The position numbers and the translations under genes were made by a program. The notes under the pieces are model-generated. The model worked only from the letters and a program-made list of their open reading frames with translations. It had not been told where the DNA came from and ran no database searches. From positions 1 through 64,000 of the forward strand of contig CAYFLR010000009.1 of NCBI GenBank assembly GCA_964343805.1: a DNA stretch of 64,000 bases, in the 5' to 3' direction. The stretch is from CAYFLR01 sp964343805. Its GTDB lineage: Bacteria > Bdellovibrionota_B > Oligoflexia > CAYFLR01. This document shows positions 44,301 to 54,266 of this stretch, piece after piece. Position 1 is the first letter of the stretch. Every line of letters begins with the position of its first letter.

Positions 44301-45623
44301 CTCAATAATGGTATCGATCTTGGGGTTAAGCTGATAGGCGGCACGAGCATGAGCCGTGATTTCATCAATGACCAAATCAACACGTAAAACTGAGCCAATA
44401 AATTTCCGCCCCGCTCCCGTGGTTCCCACTTGCTTAAAATTTATCTTGAGTGAATCCCTTTGTTGCCAATCATCTATACATTCAAATATGGCTTGAACGG
44501 CGCGTAAAGGTCTCCCTGATGTACGAGTATAAAAACCAGCAATTATGTTTTGCCTGCTATCTATGACAATAGCCTTGGTACTAGTAGATCCAATATCTAT
44601 TCCCATAAACAGATTATGAACTTTATCGCCAGCTGGCAATTCTTCATATATGTCAACTTCAACCGCACAATTTAATGGCACCACTTGAGGATGAAATTCA
44701 TATTTTTTTAAACTGGTAAATTCGGGATATGTGGCTTTAGTCAACTCAAGTGGATCATAGAAGTATTGTTTTCTCTCTTCGGGTTGCAAGAGTAAAGAAG
44801 TTATTTCAGCCCCATTCACCATCACTTGAGGCTCTTTTAAAGAGGCTTCATTCACTTCTGCTAATAAGAGAGAGGCTGCTCCGATAGCCCCATAAAAGGG
44901 TGAGTGCTCATCCACCTCTACATCCGATTTTATGATATCACAGATATGACCCACGACAGCTTTATTGGAAGCAACTCCACCAGCAAAAATAAGAGAACCT
45001 GACACCAGATCTCTTTTAAAAAGCGTATCAACAATATTAACTGCTAAGCCTTTGCACAAACCATTACAAATGGCTTCAAGAGTATAACCTTCTTGCTGGG
45101 CATGGAGCAGATCGGTTTTGGCAAAAACAGCACAACGAGTGGCAATTTTAGGAACATCTCCTGATGCAGCGAGGGCATACTCACTTAATTCAGCACTGTC
45201 TTTTAACCCAAGTCTTTTAGCTTGTTGATCGAGAAAGCTACCAGTCCCAGCAGCACATGAACTATTAGAGTAACTGTTATAATAATTACCATCCTTATCA
45301 AAATTAATAAGGCTAAATTTCTCCCCCCCTACGACTAAAAGGGAACCCAATCCCGGATGGTTCTTCTTTGCCGCCGCAATAAGAGCTACGTTATTATCAA
45401 ATTTTTTTGACTGCTTAAGATAAGATGGAGTCGAAGAGGTCTGGGCAAGAAAACCTATACGGTGGGTATCCATTTCATGCAGCATTTGGTTAAGGCAGGC
45501 AAAGGGATTTCCATTATGAAATTGATACTGTGACTGAACAACCTGTCCCTCCAAATCCATTTCACAAATTGCTACCGAAACCGAACCAATATCAATCCCG
45601 CATATTGTTAAACCACTTTTCAT
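41310..45623 (-). CDS. Giant BadF/HgdC-type activase fused to dehydratase-like domains
   Basis: The ATG with GGGGG six bases upstream gives 1,437 residues. Two ASKHA ATPase domains of the BadF/BcrD/HgdC type are in tandem: residues about 6-270 start GIDIGSVSVAI and about 340-600 start GIDIGSTSTKAI. Each has the NxxCAAGTGSF cluster-binding loop. A CEICANHC...C cysteine motif begins the DUF2229 region (about 630-880). HgdB-like segments follow, with CSPDSC, SNLSC and NPSFCCPS cysteines. Such fusions (YjiL-type) couple ATP hydrolysis to low-potential electron transfer in 2-hydroxyacyl-CoA dehydratase-like chemistry. The substrate of the fused form is unproven. [4Fe-4S] clusters are expected. Confidence 0.92.
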   Translation of the reverse strand: MKSGLTICGIDIGSVSVAICEMDLEGQVVQSQYQFHNGNPFACLNQMLHEMDTHRIGFLAQTSSTPSYLKQSKKFDNNVALIAAAKKNHPGLGSLLVVGGEKFSLINFDKDGNYYNSYSNSSCAAGTGSFLDQQAKRLGLKDSAELSEYALAASGDVPKIATRCAVFAKTDLLHAQQEGYTLEAICNGLCKGLAVNIVDTLFKRDLVSGSLIFAGGVASNKAVVGHICDIIKSDVEVDEHSPFYGAIGAASLLLAEVNEASLKEPQVMVNGAEITSLLLQPEERKQYFYDPLELTKATYPEFTSLKKYEFHPQVVPLNCAVEVDIYEELPAGDKVHNLFMGIDIGSTSTKAIVIDSRQNIIAGFYTRTSGRPLRAVQAIFECIDDWQQRDSLKINFKQVGTTGAGRKFIGSVLRVDLVIDEITAHARAAYQLNPKIDTIIEIGGQDAKFTTLSNGRVTSSVMNHVCAAGTGSFIEEQAGKLGTKLADYAPKAYGARSPMASDRCTVFMERDINHFLTKGYPSNDILASILHSVRENYLQKVARNGSIGDHICFQGATAKNKALVAAFEQKLQKPIYVSKYCHLTGALGVAYNLVESEQEKSRFPGIELYKQEIPIENEVCEICANHCKLRVAKVGDEVAAYGFLCGRDYDTKKFVSNNKSQFNLLNFRKRAFTLLPDSKKRNMFTIGLPAALYMVEELPFWINFFRQLGVKTVVSDKFAKAANHGKSQASAEFCAPINAFHGHISHLADQVDYIFNPIYLEENPDQGAFRQYCYYSQFATALIPTLKKENIKQKCLTPVLKNRSNVLQIKLQLLNTLKPALGEDLSFLEISSAYEDAQTSFYESKAKLKAIYRNIVRSKEDFVVVLLGRPYTVLSPQMNKGIPDIFASLGVKTMYMDMLDYSEKDHKEIEYLLKAIHWKYAAQILKSTNEVAKTPGVYPVFITSFMCSPDSCTVEYFKRIMDEKDKPYLVLQLDEHDSSVGYETRIESAVRSFKNHFEHGETAGHSRKLPVNPYLAKKIPNKTLFLPDWDSTSCRLLAANLRNEGIDTRLIPENELTIQKSLQHNTGQCIPLNAIAQNFIEYLEDIDFDPSKAVLWTPQSNLSCNIRLYPYFVKSILEAYGNGFEKAEVYVGEISFIDVSFRASSNAYFAYMFGGLLRSMGCKVRPYEKNPGQTDQVLEEALTIFEDAFLGKTSKLDAVKIVVDSFLAIPVDRSKPRPKVALFGDLYVRDNDVMNQNLIKTIEQEGGEVITTPYTEYIKLVASAYFKNWLQNGKYFDVIANSSLLATLKKLERKYYREFERVLGPSMMAESNLSKETVVKRFGLTFDHRGESLDNLLKIFFLLEHYPDINLFVQTNPSFCCPSLITEAMAKDIEKVTHVPIVSVTYDGTLSPKNQKVIPYLKYPRKTGKRKDFIPSQTETSFMKKPKKRSPFSILNS

Positions 45624-45777
45624 TCCCATCCCCCAAGGTCTTTTAATATATATAGTATGATCAATGTGGCGGTTTCTAACATATATAATCGGCTTTGTCA
45701 ATCTTACATATATATTAGATTTACTTTTTTAAAACAATATGTTATATAAATTACGCTTCAATAATGAGGAGAGTATA

Positions 45778-46797
45778 ATGAACCTTTCTAGTAAAAGCGT
45801 TTCTTGGTTTCTAATCCGATTCACCAGGATCTTTTTAATAATTGTTATTATTATTCTACTCTTTTTTCCCCTAACCATCTTTATGCCAGGCGACTCGTTT
45901 GATAAAGAACTCCCACTCACCTCCACCACCAAAGATACCCAAGCCTTCCTTAGGCAAAAAGTCTCCTATCTGGCGCAAAACATTGGAGTCCGCCACCGTT
46001 CCAATCCAGGTTCACTCGGCAAAGCCGCTCACTATATTTACTCTCAATTCATGTTAATGGGCTATCCCACCCTTATTAGAAGTTTCAATTATCAAAACTT
46101 CCAATTTCAAAATGTAGTGGCTATTAAAAAAGGAATCACCGACTCAAAAGAGATCCTCGTCATTGGGGCTCACTACGATACGGTGGAATTTTCTCCTGGA
46201 GCCAATGACAACGCTTCAGGAGTTGCAAGCATGCTCTATCTAGCCAAACAGATTGCCTCTTTAAAATTGGGTCGAACCATTCACTTCGTTGCTTTTGCCA
46301 ATGAAGAAGCTCCCTTCTTTGGCACTGATGGCATGGGCAGTTTGAACTATGCTCAAAATTTAAAGAAAAATGGAATGAAAGTCCTGGGAATGATTAGTTT
46401 GGAAACCATGGGATATTTTTCAAATCAAAAGGACAGTCAAAAATACCCATTCCCGCTTAATTATTTCTACCCCGATCACGGCAACTTTATTGGTTTTGTA
46501 AGTAATCCAGACTCCAAAGCCTTTTTATTTAGCCTCATGAAAGAGTTCAGAAAACATGCCCTCATCCCCTCTCGAGGAGTTGCCGCAACAGAATCCTTAA
46601 AAGGAATTGGGTGGTCAGATCATTTCTCCTTTTGGCAACAAGATTGGCCAGCTGTGATGATCACCGACACCGCCTTTTTTCGCTATCCCCATTACCACAC
46701 CCCGCAAGACACCTCCGATAAAATCGATTATCACCGGCTGGCATTGGTGATAGAGGGTCTTGCAAAAAGCATCCCTCAGCTCATCCCCCATCTCTAA
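45778..46797 (+). CDS. Membrane-anchored M28 aminopeptidase
   Basis: The ATG at 45778 follows GAGGAG and gives 339 residues. A single N-terminal helix (FLIIVIIILLFFPLTIF region, about 15-38) anchors the protein. M28 zinc ligands are visible: His/Asp in IGAHYDT, Asp in GANDNASG, Glu-Glu in FANEEAPFF, and a late His in RYPHYHTPQDT. GWSDHFSFW is also typical. The likely role is removal of N-terminal amino acids from peptides in the periplasm. It is divergent from the giant activase gene. Confidence 0.9.
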   Translation: MNLSSKSVSWFLIRFTRIFLIIVIIILLFFPLTIFMPGDSFDKELPLTSTTKDTQAFLRQKVSYLAQNIGVRHRSNPGSLGKAAHYIYSQFMLMGYPTLIRSFNYQNFQFQNVVAIKKGITDSKEILVIGAHYDTVEFSPGANDNASGVASMLYLAKQIASLKLGRTIHFVAFANEEAPFFGTDGMGSLNYAQNLKKNGMKVLGMISLETMGYFSNQKDSQKYPFPLNYFYPDHGNFIGFVSNPDSKAFLFSLMKEFRKHALIPSRGVAATESLKGIGWSDHFSFWQQDWPAVMITDTAFFRYPHYHTPQDTSDKIDYHRLALVIEGLAKSIPQLIPHL

Positions 46798-46868
46798 TAT
46801 TTTAAAATTTCTGAGTTTTTCATTTAAAGTATGATAAAATAAGGAAAATTTGAATGGGGGCAAAGAAT

Positions 46869-47705
46869 ATGAGCGGCAGCAAAGACAAATTCAATCTCAC
46901 TTTTTCGGTAAATAAACCCATCATCGGAATGATCCACCTCAAACCGCTACCGGGGACTCCGAACTCGCAAAAAGGGGTCAACTATATAATACGAGAGGCT
47001 ATTCAAGAAGCTGATGCCCTGCAAAAAGCTGGCATAGATGGTTTAATCATAGAAAACATGCATGACATTCCCTATCTCAATCGCTCAGTTGGCCCAGAAA
47101 TTACCTCAATAATGAGCATTGTAGGATACGAAGTAAAAAACCTTACAGGTCTCCCCTGCGGAATTCAAATTTTGGCAGGAGCCAATAAAGAAGCCTTGGC
47201 AGCAGCTCATTCAGCCGGACTTGATTTTATAAGGGCTGAAGGCTATGTCTTTGCCCATATTGCTGATGAAGGAATCATGGAATCATCTGCGGGTGACTTA
47301 TTAAGATATCGAAAGCAAATCGGCGCCGATCAGGTGGATATCTTTACAGATGTCAAAAAGAAGCACTGCTCCCATGCTATTACAGGTGATATGAGTTGCA
47401 CCGAAATGGCTAAAGCAGCTGAATTTTTTCAAAGCGATGGAGTCATTATCACCGGTCATTCTACTGGCCAAGCAGCTGATGCAGAGGAACTTAAGGAAGT
47501 CTATAGTCAACTCAGTATACCCGTGCTAGTTGGTTCTGGCATCACTATCAACAATTTAGAATCTTATCTCTCTTTTGCAGATGCCCTTATCGTTGGGTCT
47601 TATTTTAAGAAGGGTGGTAATTGGCAAAATGAATTAGATTATCAAAAAGTGGAACGCTTTATGGATATCGTTAAAGAGATACGTAAAAAACTATCCCCCA
47701 ACTAA
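46869..47705 (+). CDS. BtpA/SgcQ-family TIM-barrel protein
   Basis: The ATG at 46869 has GGGGG nine bases upstream and gives 278 residues; a start five codons earlier is possible. The family pattern is clear: KPIIGMIHLKPLPGTP at the N-terminus, AGIDGLIIENMHDIPY, PCGIQILAGANKEALAAA, FIRAEGYVFAHIADEG and VLVGSGITINNL. BtpA was linked to photosystem I stability in cyanobacteria, but the family is broad and its enzymatic activity is not settled. It is cytosolic and lies 71 bases after the M28 gene. Confidence 0.9.
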   Translation: MSGSKDKFNLTFSVNKPIIGMIHLKPLPGTPNSQKGVNYIIREAIQEADALQKAGIDGLIIENMHDIPYLNRSVGPEITSIMSIVGYEVKNLTGLPCGIQILAGANKEALAAAHSAGLDFIRAEGYVFAHIADEGIMESSAGDLLRYRKQIGADQVDIFTDVKKKHCSHAITGDMSCTEMAKAAEFFQSDGVIITGHSTGQAADAEELKEVYSQLSIPVLVGSGITINNLESYLSFADALIVGSYFKKGGNWQNELDYQKVERFMDIVKEIRKKLSPN

Positions 47706-48286
47706 AGTTTATCTCCAGAAGAGAAAAAATAATCACTATCCTCACATATAATCTGAGAAAAGCCAGCCTCTTTATAAAAGCGAATCATCTTGTCATCGGC
47801 AATCAATATATCATCTGCCACTTCTTGTCCGGCATTGCGATGAATCTGATTTATGGTTTCGCGATTTGCTGAATGAGCAATAACAAGAGATCCATTCTCT
47901 TTTAATAAAGAAAAAGCCTTACTAAAAACCTTTGCCGGATGAGGAAAATGAGGGAAAGCATTAAAGATGATTATCTTATCAAAAGGCCCGTTGCCTGAAT
48001 CTAAATCTTCGAAAGGCTTTACATGAATATTTCCTTCAGGATACTTCTCTAAATAGTGACGTGCCATTTCAGAGGAAGGATCCACCGCTTCGAAGTTTTT
48101 TATACCCCGATCTAATAGAAAGGGAACGAGCACCCCTGTACCAGCCCCCACATCTAAGACACGATCTACATCCTTCCAGTTAATGCGGTCCATTATAATG
48201 TTGATAGTTGCAATGTTCTTTTCAGTTAGTGTGGCGTCCCAATGATGGGCATGATCATTAAAGAATTGACCTTTAGAAGAGTTCAT
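47702..48286 (-). CDS. Class I SAM-dependent methyltransferase
   Basis: The 194-residue protein starts at ATG 48286 (a TTG four codons upstream is possible). Motif I VLDVGAGTGVL, acidic post-I AVDPSSEM, HFPHPAKVFSKAFSLLKENG as motif III region, and a hydrophobic strand SLVIAHSA define a UbiE/type 11-like methyltransferase. The opening NDHAHHWDAT is common in the family. Substrate is unknown. It is convergent with the BtpA gene (four-base stop overlap). Confidence 0.9.
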   Translation of the reverse strand: MNSSKGQFFNDHAHHWDATLTEKNIATINIIMDRINWKDVDRVLDVGAGTGVLVPFLLDRGIKNFEAVDPSSEMARHYLEKYPEGNIHVKPFEDLDSGNGPFDKIIIFNAFPHFPHPAKVFSKAFSLLKENGSLVIAHSANRETINQIHRNAGQEVADDILIADDKMIRFYKEAGFSQIICEDSDYFFSSGDKL

Positions 48287-48309
48287 AAAGATATCCAAAA
48301 ATTATAAAA

Positions 48310-49399
48310 CTACCTGAGACCCTGTCCAAAGAATCTTACTGTATTTTGGATGAAAGTACGATTGCTTTCTAGGTTGAAGGAAGCATAATAGGATTTCTTA
48401 AGACAGGTTTTAGGATCTCTTTCACAATTTTCTTTACTCTCATCTGTCGGATAATAGAGCGATCCTCCACTCGTCAATCCCACCACTCTATGAGTAGCGG
48501 AAAGAAAGAGCGGGCCACCAGAATCACCACTGGCAGTTGCTGAATGAATATTATCACCATCAGACCTAGCCGCACCTACAATCTCAATGTATTCACCCAC
48601 CTGATGAATCACACTTTTACCAAACCTCAATTCTCCTGCAGTATTAGCAAATTCCACAGAATCTTTGGAATACCCTGTTCGACCATAACCATATAGGAAA
48701 ACCTCGGCATTAACCGCTGGCTGATTGAAATCCAGCAATACGATTTGTCCCGACATATAGCGAGGGAACTTAACAATAGCTAGATCATGAGGATCAACCC
48801 CTGCCACTGGATTATAATCAGGATGGACATAAATCATTTGGGCACCAATTCTATTTATACTGTAAAAATAAGGCTGAAAGGGAACATAAAGAGTTAACTC
48901 AGTCACATCCCCTTTTAAAGTTACATCTTTATCAAAAACGAAGCGAGCTCGATTTCCTCTTAAAGGCTCCATTCTCTTTACCTGGATCAATTTGCCATCA
49001 TCAGCCCCCCCTTTTACCATAGCCTTAAAGGGCTGACCTGAGTAGTAGTGTTGACCTATGTTTTGGGTAGAGAATATTTCATAGGAGGGCTCATCTAAAA
49101 TCGTCCCCGACCTGGAAGACCTTATATAGTTTTCATACCTTCTATAACTGGTTACAGGCACCACATACTTTCTAATGATACAATGAGCTGCAGTTAAAAA
49201 GATATCTGGAGTAATAAAAGATCCTGAGNNNNNNNNNNCCACCAATATTTATTTTGGCAATGGCGGGAAAGTACTGAGAATCTACGACCTCCCCCTTAAT
49301 TACCTTAAGTTCAGAGTCGGTAGCAGGGGTTTTACATGCGGAAATTAATACTAAGACTGAAAAGCTAACCAATAGCAAGCGAAGAGCATTTTTTTTCAT
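48310..49399 (-). CDS. Trypsin-like (S1) serine protease lipoprotein
   Basis: One gene is interrupted by ten Ns at 49229-49238, with a frame change. The ATG at 49399 follows GAGGTG. The lipobox is LISACKTPA, with tether ATDSELKVIKGE leading into an activation-like sequence. After the gap the triad is complete: His in TAAHC, Asp in DPHDLAIVKF and Ser in ASGDSGGPLF. Unlike the protease at 19526-20614 it has no Cys-rich C-terminal extension. It is a second envelope-anchored chymotrypsin-fold protease in the window, and the two are not close copies. Confidence 0.85.
49229..49238. other. Assembly gap (10 N)
   Basis: The gap lies near the N-terminus of the S1 protease gene, with different frames on the two sides. 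Confidence 0.95.
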
Positions 49400-49470
49400 A
49401 ATCACCTCTTAATTAATGTCAGGCTCCCTATCGGCAAGAATAGTGATTCACTTTAAATTATTTAATTTTA

Positions 49471-50190
49471 TCAACAAATAGTAAGAGTTATACGTCCTCC
49501 AGATGAAACAACGCCCATTGTGCCCTTTATTTCCCCTTCACACTCACGGAGCCAATGAAGAAACTCCATGGTTATTTGCTCTAAGTCTATAATATTCCTA
49601 TGGATAAGAGGAAAATAGATCACACCCAATAAATTACTCGTCTCGGGAATAACCTTGGTAGCCATACTATCTTTAATGGGTGAAATAATAGGCCTAGAAT
49701 CTCCCTCTCCAGAGGCCTCCATATAGATTCGACCATGAACTAAATCCTGGAGACCTAAGGTCTGACCTGAGCTATTAAATACATACTCTTCTTCTGGTTG
49801 TCCCAGTTTAAACACAAAGTTCTCACCTTCGCTACGGTCTATATCACAAAGAGAGATGGGCAAGCAGTATTTTATGCTAAGCAAATTATTTACATCTACT
49901 GGACCATTAATGGAGGGAAAATTGCCCTCTTTTGCAGAGCGAAGCAAATACTCGCTAGCTGGTTTGGCACGACCTGAGGGCTTGTACTTTCCATTACGCA
50001 ATATAGTACGGCAATCTTTTCTCAGCTCATCCTCTTCTGGATCCAACTCATTCTCCGTTCTCTGCTTAATCCACTTTGAAATTTCAGTTTGAATCGAATC
50101 ACTCACAGGTCCAACCTTGACACCAGTGACCCAGACCACACCTAAGGCTAAATCTTCACGAGGGATATCATTGCGTATGGTTATGTTCAT
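49471..50190 (-). CDS. B3/B4 tRNA-binding-domain protein
   Basis: The 239-residue protein has AAGGAGG before ATG. The segment YKPSGRAKPASEYLLRS, then FPSINGPVDVNNLLSIKYCL and PISLCDID, is the B3/B4 domain otherwise found in phenylalanyl-tRNA synthetase beta chains. Free-standing forms are widespread and may edit or bind tRNA or amino acids. No other synthetase domain is present. It is probably cytosolic. It is divergent from the CheY-like gene. Confidence 0.85.
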   Translation of the reverse strand: MNITIRNDIPREDLALGVVWVTGVKVGPVSDSIQTEISKWIKQRTENELDPEEDELRKDCRTILRNGKYKPSGRAKPASEYLLRSAKEGNFPSINGPVDVNNLLSIKYCLPISLCDIDRSEGENFVFKLGQPEEEYVFNSSGQTLGLQDLVHGRIYMEASGEGDSRPIISPIKDSMATKVIPETSNLLGVIYFPLIHRNIIDLEQITMEFLHWLRECEGEIKGTMGVVSSGGRITLTIC

Positions 50191-50370
50191 AAAACCTCCT
50201 TTTATCCACAGCAGCCGTTCATCGGCACTGTATCAGTTCTCTTCAATTTTTAAAATGAGTAAGTATTACAGTAATAAATTAATAAAATAAGGGGAGTTTC
50301 ACTATTCAAAGAGACAAAATTTCGCTAAAATAGTAAACAGGCTAAAAAATCACCTGCTTAAAGGCTCAAA

Positions 50371-50778
50371 ATGGAAACGGATGCTCCCAATAAAGATCTA
50401 AAGTTCTTAGTGGTTGAAGACTTTGAATATATGCGGAATTTCATCAAGGATATGCTCATAAGAATTGGCTATAACGATGTGGTCACAGCCAGCGAAGGTC
50501 AGGAAGCGATCTCGTTATTAGAACAAGATCAAAACATCAATTTTGTCATCTCTGATTGGGACATGCCCAAAGTAGATGGCCTTGAGCTTTTACAATGGCT
50601 TCGTAAAAATCAAGCCACCAAAACAGTTCCTTTCATTATGGTGTCAGGGGAAGTCAAAAAAGAAAACTTAATTGAAGCAGTGAAAAGCGGTGTGAATAAA
50701 TATATTGCCAAACCCTTCAATGAAACCGTCTTAAAAAAGGCAATCGCATCCACTTTGGATGAAGAACCTTCTAAATAG
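50371..50778 (+). CDS. Stand-alone response-regulator receiver (CheY-like)
   Basis: The 135-residue protein is a single receiver domain. The acidic pocket is Glu-Asp in VVEDFEY, the phosphoacceptor Asp is in VISDWDMPK, and Ser (MVSGE) and Lys (IAKPF) complete the active site. There is no output domain. It may act in chemotaxis with the receptor at 13577-15667 or relay to another partner. AAGG precedes the ATG. Confidence 0.93.
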   Translation: METDAPNKDLKFLVVEDFEYMRNFIKDMLIRIGYNDVVTASEGQEAISLLEQDQNINFVISDWDMPKVDGLELLQWLRKNQATKTVPFIMVSGEVKKENLIEAVKSGVNKYIAKPFNETVLKKAIASTLDEEPSK

Positions 50779-50797
50779 TTAATCTAACAATCCTGAA

Positions 50798-52200
50798 TTA
50801 TTGCTCTGTATCAGTATTTACTAATTGGAGATAGACTTGCTGAGTTTTATCAGCCAGTGTGGTTTTTCTAATGGTGAAAACCAAGGGAAGGTTGTCTTTT
50901 GAGGTCACATTAATTGTTCTACCCTCTTTCCAAAGAGGGTTGTCTTGATCAAGAGGAACCAACCAAAACTCATTACCGGTAGCGAATTTCATATGGAAAT
51001 TATAACTTTTCTTTCCAACTTTTAGTTCGACACTCGAGCCTTCTGCGCTGGTACAGTCTTTTCCTAGATAGACTGTTACGCCCTGATCTTCTACCGTTGT
51101 GAAAGATCCACAGCGATTTACATTTTCAATGGCAATTTGATTATCCGTGTCAATATGTACATCCACATCTCCAGCCAGAATGCTTTGGCCGAATACCACC
51201 ACCATACCAATGATGATACCCATGGGAGCATTTCCTATCTGTCTTTTTGAACGATCTTTCACCCACTCTTTCTTATTTTCCCAGAAAATGGCACTTCTAA
51301 ATTTGGTAAAATCCTCCTCAGATTTGATCTCTCTAAATTGAGAAGTATCTCTTCCCATATCCTTATTTTTAATATCAAAGAAGAAGGAGGTCATAAATTC
51401 ACGATATTGAGCCAACACAGGACCTGAAAGTTTAACGTAAATCGGAATTTCAGGAAACTTAGCGCCCAATACACTTGATAAAATAGGATNNNNNNNNNNC
51501 CTATCTCCTTGTTAAGGATTTCGAGCTTTTGTCTATCAGAAAGGGGTTTATCAGTCACCTCTAGCCGCGCCTTCACAGCAGCTTGTCTTTCTGAGGTGAG
51601 AGTGGCTACAGTTTCATTGATGATTTGTTTTGCGTCTACCGCAACCCGTGTTCCCGGGGTGTCTAGTTCGTGAATGGTGGCATTTTCCCAGGCAAATATA
51701 CGATAAATAGGGTCTTTATCTTTTTTCTTAAAACGGTCCGCACGAGGAAAGACCTTCTCACCTTGAGGAGTATAGATATAAATATCTTTAATGATAGCTC
51801 CTTCATCCCCTACTGGCTTATATTCTAAGACCAGTTGATGCTTTTTCATATCATATTTATCGAGAGGAAAGGCGATCAGTATTTGTTGTTTCCCGATCAC
51901 CATTTTCTTCTGAACCACCTTTGGATAGTGTCCTGTTTGTTGAATCAGCTGAACCAGCATGGTTTGCTGCTCCGCTTCAGTCATTTTGGCTAAATCTTTA
52001 GTAATGGGAGTTAGTTGAATTGAGGCAAACCTCTTAGATTTTTCCCCTAAATGCTTGGCAAGGATTGGTTTCACTGTCGATTGAACAGAGGATTCTTCTG
52101 CCGCCTGCTTTAAGGGGGCACACTCAGAGGAGTATAATATGTTCAAACTTCCGAGAAAAGTTAACAAAAAAGCAGCAACTTTTACTATTACTAATTTCAT
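50798..52200 (-). CDS. Secreted or membrane protein of unknown function
   Basis: One gene is interrupted by ten Ns at 51490-51499 (frame change, open on both sides: PILSSVLGAKFPE follows). The ATG at 52200 has AAGGAAGG upstream. A signal peptide (IVKVAAFLLTFLGSLNILYSS) is followed by about 230 residues of mixed fold. After the gap lies a hydrophobic segment, APMGIIIGMVVVFGQSILAG, which may be a membrane helix. A beta-rich C-terminal domain with two cysteines (NRCGSFT, KDCTSAE) ends the protein. No family is recognised. It is convergent with the receiver gene. Confidence 0.6.
51490..51499. other. Assembly gap (10 N)
   Basis: The gap is inside the secreted-protein gene, with different frames on the two sides. 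Confidence 0.95.
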
Positions 52201-52356
52201 GGTCCTTCCTTTACCCAGGTTTACAATTCCGTTCATTAATTTTTCTCGGAAAACAAAGAGATTTCTTTACTTTTTTTAGCGCAGAACAAAAGAACTAACA
52301 TTCGTATAGTTAAGAGGTTAAATAATTCTAGACACTTGCAAACAACTAGAAATGAG

Positions 52357-54266
52357 TTAAGCAGATTGAACCCGATCTTCATCTGGTAGGATTTTAGGTT
52401 TAGGCCAGTCTTTCTCTTCCAAAGAAGCTGATTTTGCCACCAGGTCAGTCAGAGAGTCGGAAAAATCTTCATAGATTCCATTAAACTCCTCTAACAGCTT
52501 TACGGATTGATCTCCCGCCTTTAAGTGAACTCCATCAGATTCTTGAACTGACTGTATCACTTCGTGAGCACTGTGCATAGCAGCGATAAGATCATTTATC
52601 CTTTGATTAACAAATTGCAAGCGAACCTCATCCACTGACTCAGTGGCTTTATAGAGATGTCCCTTTAGATCATACATTTTTTGGAATTCAGGGTCATCCA
52701 ACAAGCTTTGAGCCGCTATATAGATGATAGGATTAAACTTGGAGGAGTTTTGTTGCAAGATAAACGCAATCTTCTCAAAAGGTAATTTAGCTCGATAGGG
52801 TCGATTGGTAGCAAGAGCATCCAGAAAGTCTGCGGCATGGATCATCTGTGCCTCAAAGGGGATCTGATCTCCTTTGAGTCCCTCTGGATATCCAGATCCA
52901 TCATAGCATTCATGATGCATACTCGCCCAGTCAGCAACTTCTTCAAAACCGGGAATAGTTTCCAATATAGTCCTGGAGAAAAAGGGATGAGAGTTCATCA
53001 ACTCTCGCTCTTCATTATTTAAACGACAAGGCTTTTCTAAAATATGGTCATCAATATAAATTTTACCCAGATCGTGCAGCATCGCTGCGGTGCGCAATTC
53101 TCTGGTTATTTTGAAACCTAATTTCTTAGCTAAAAACTCTAAAGATACCGCCACTCCCACACTATGAAATTTAGTATATTCGTTTTTGTGATTAATAGTA
53201 GCTGCAAAAGCCTCGATGACACCATCATATTGCTTCTTAATCAGTTCCAATACTGGTTTTAAAAGCTTATTTGATNNNNNNNNNNCGCTATTAATAGAAT
53301 ACCCAAAGAGACCACTAAGGTAATCTGACTGGTGGCCTGTACTGGACCAATTAAATCTCTCTCAGGGATGGCAACTCCCACCCACCAGGATTTATCTTGA
53401 TAAAGCGGAAGTGGTTTTAAAGTCATTAAAAAGCGCTCACCCTTTACCATAACCCATTGGGGTTCTGCTTGCTCAGATGTTTGGTTATCAAAACCAGCCA
53501 TAAGGGAAGTGATTTGCTTATTATCCTGATTAATGGATGAGGCAATAATATCTTTCATGCCATCATCTAAAATGAAAGTAAAACCATGGTCACTGACATG
53601 GGTTTGACTTAAAAAATGTGAGATAGCCTCCAATTCAATATCGATACTAAAGACAAATAGAAGCTGCTGCTTATCGAAAATCGGATAGCTCACAGTTACA
53701 CCCTTCTTTTGGCTGGTAAAAAAGGTATAAACCTTGGACCAAAAAAGCCCCTTACTATCTCTTGCCCCTTGATACCAGGGCCTAGTTCTAGGATCGTATT
53801 TAATGTTGGAAGTAGATCGAGTGTGAATGACCTGCAATGATTCATTACGGTACTTCCATAGCACCAAAGGATTGTCCGGATCATTTTGAATGATTTTAGT
53901 GTGAATATTTCCCTCATCATCTCTTTTAGGCATCAAGAAATTTCCCTTGGGATCCCCAATATTAAAACTAGACAGATGAGGATAAGCCTGTAAAATCTCG
54001 ATGGTCATCTTTTCAATTTTCAACTGATCTGATGGATTTATAATATCTGAACTCACCATCTTAGAACTCAGGCTCACCAATTGAGAAACTGGTTGCAGAT
54101 AGTTTTGCACCTTTTCATCTACGTTATTGGATATGCTCTGCATCAATCGATGGGATAATCCCACCGTGCTATTCACACTGCTTTGATAGATTATTAAGGT
54201 GGAGCAAATAAGCAATAAAGCAACCGTTCCGAGAAATAATGACCAAGTGAATTTCTTATTTTTCAT
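52357..54266 (-). CDS. dCache sensor with HD-GYP c-di-GMP phosphodiesterase
   Basis: One gene is interrupted by ten Ns at 53276-53285, beside the second membrane helix. From ATG 54266, TM1 lies at about residues 6-28. A periplasmic dCache-like sensor follows (YDPRTRPWYQGARDSKG is characteristic), then TM2 (LVVSLGILLIA, cut by the gap). The C-terminal domain has HDLGKIYID and HHECYDGSGYPEGL, the HD and GYP motifs of c-di-GMP phosphodiesterases. A helical tail of about 110 residues follows. The signal would be an extracellular small molecule controlling c-di-GMP. A GTG start 31 codons upstream is possible but less likely. Confidence 0.88.
53276..53285. other. Assembly gap (10 N)
   Basis: The gap separates the sensor/membrane part from the HD-GYP part. 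The frames differ, and a HAMP domain could be hidden here. Confidence 0.95.
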
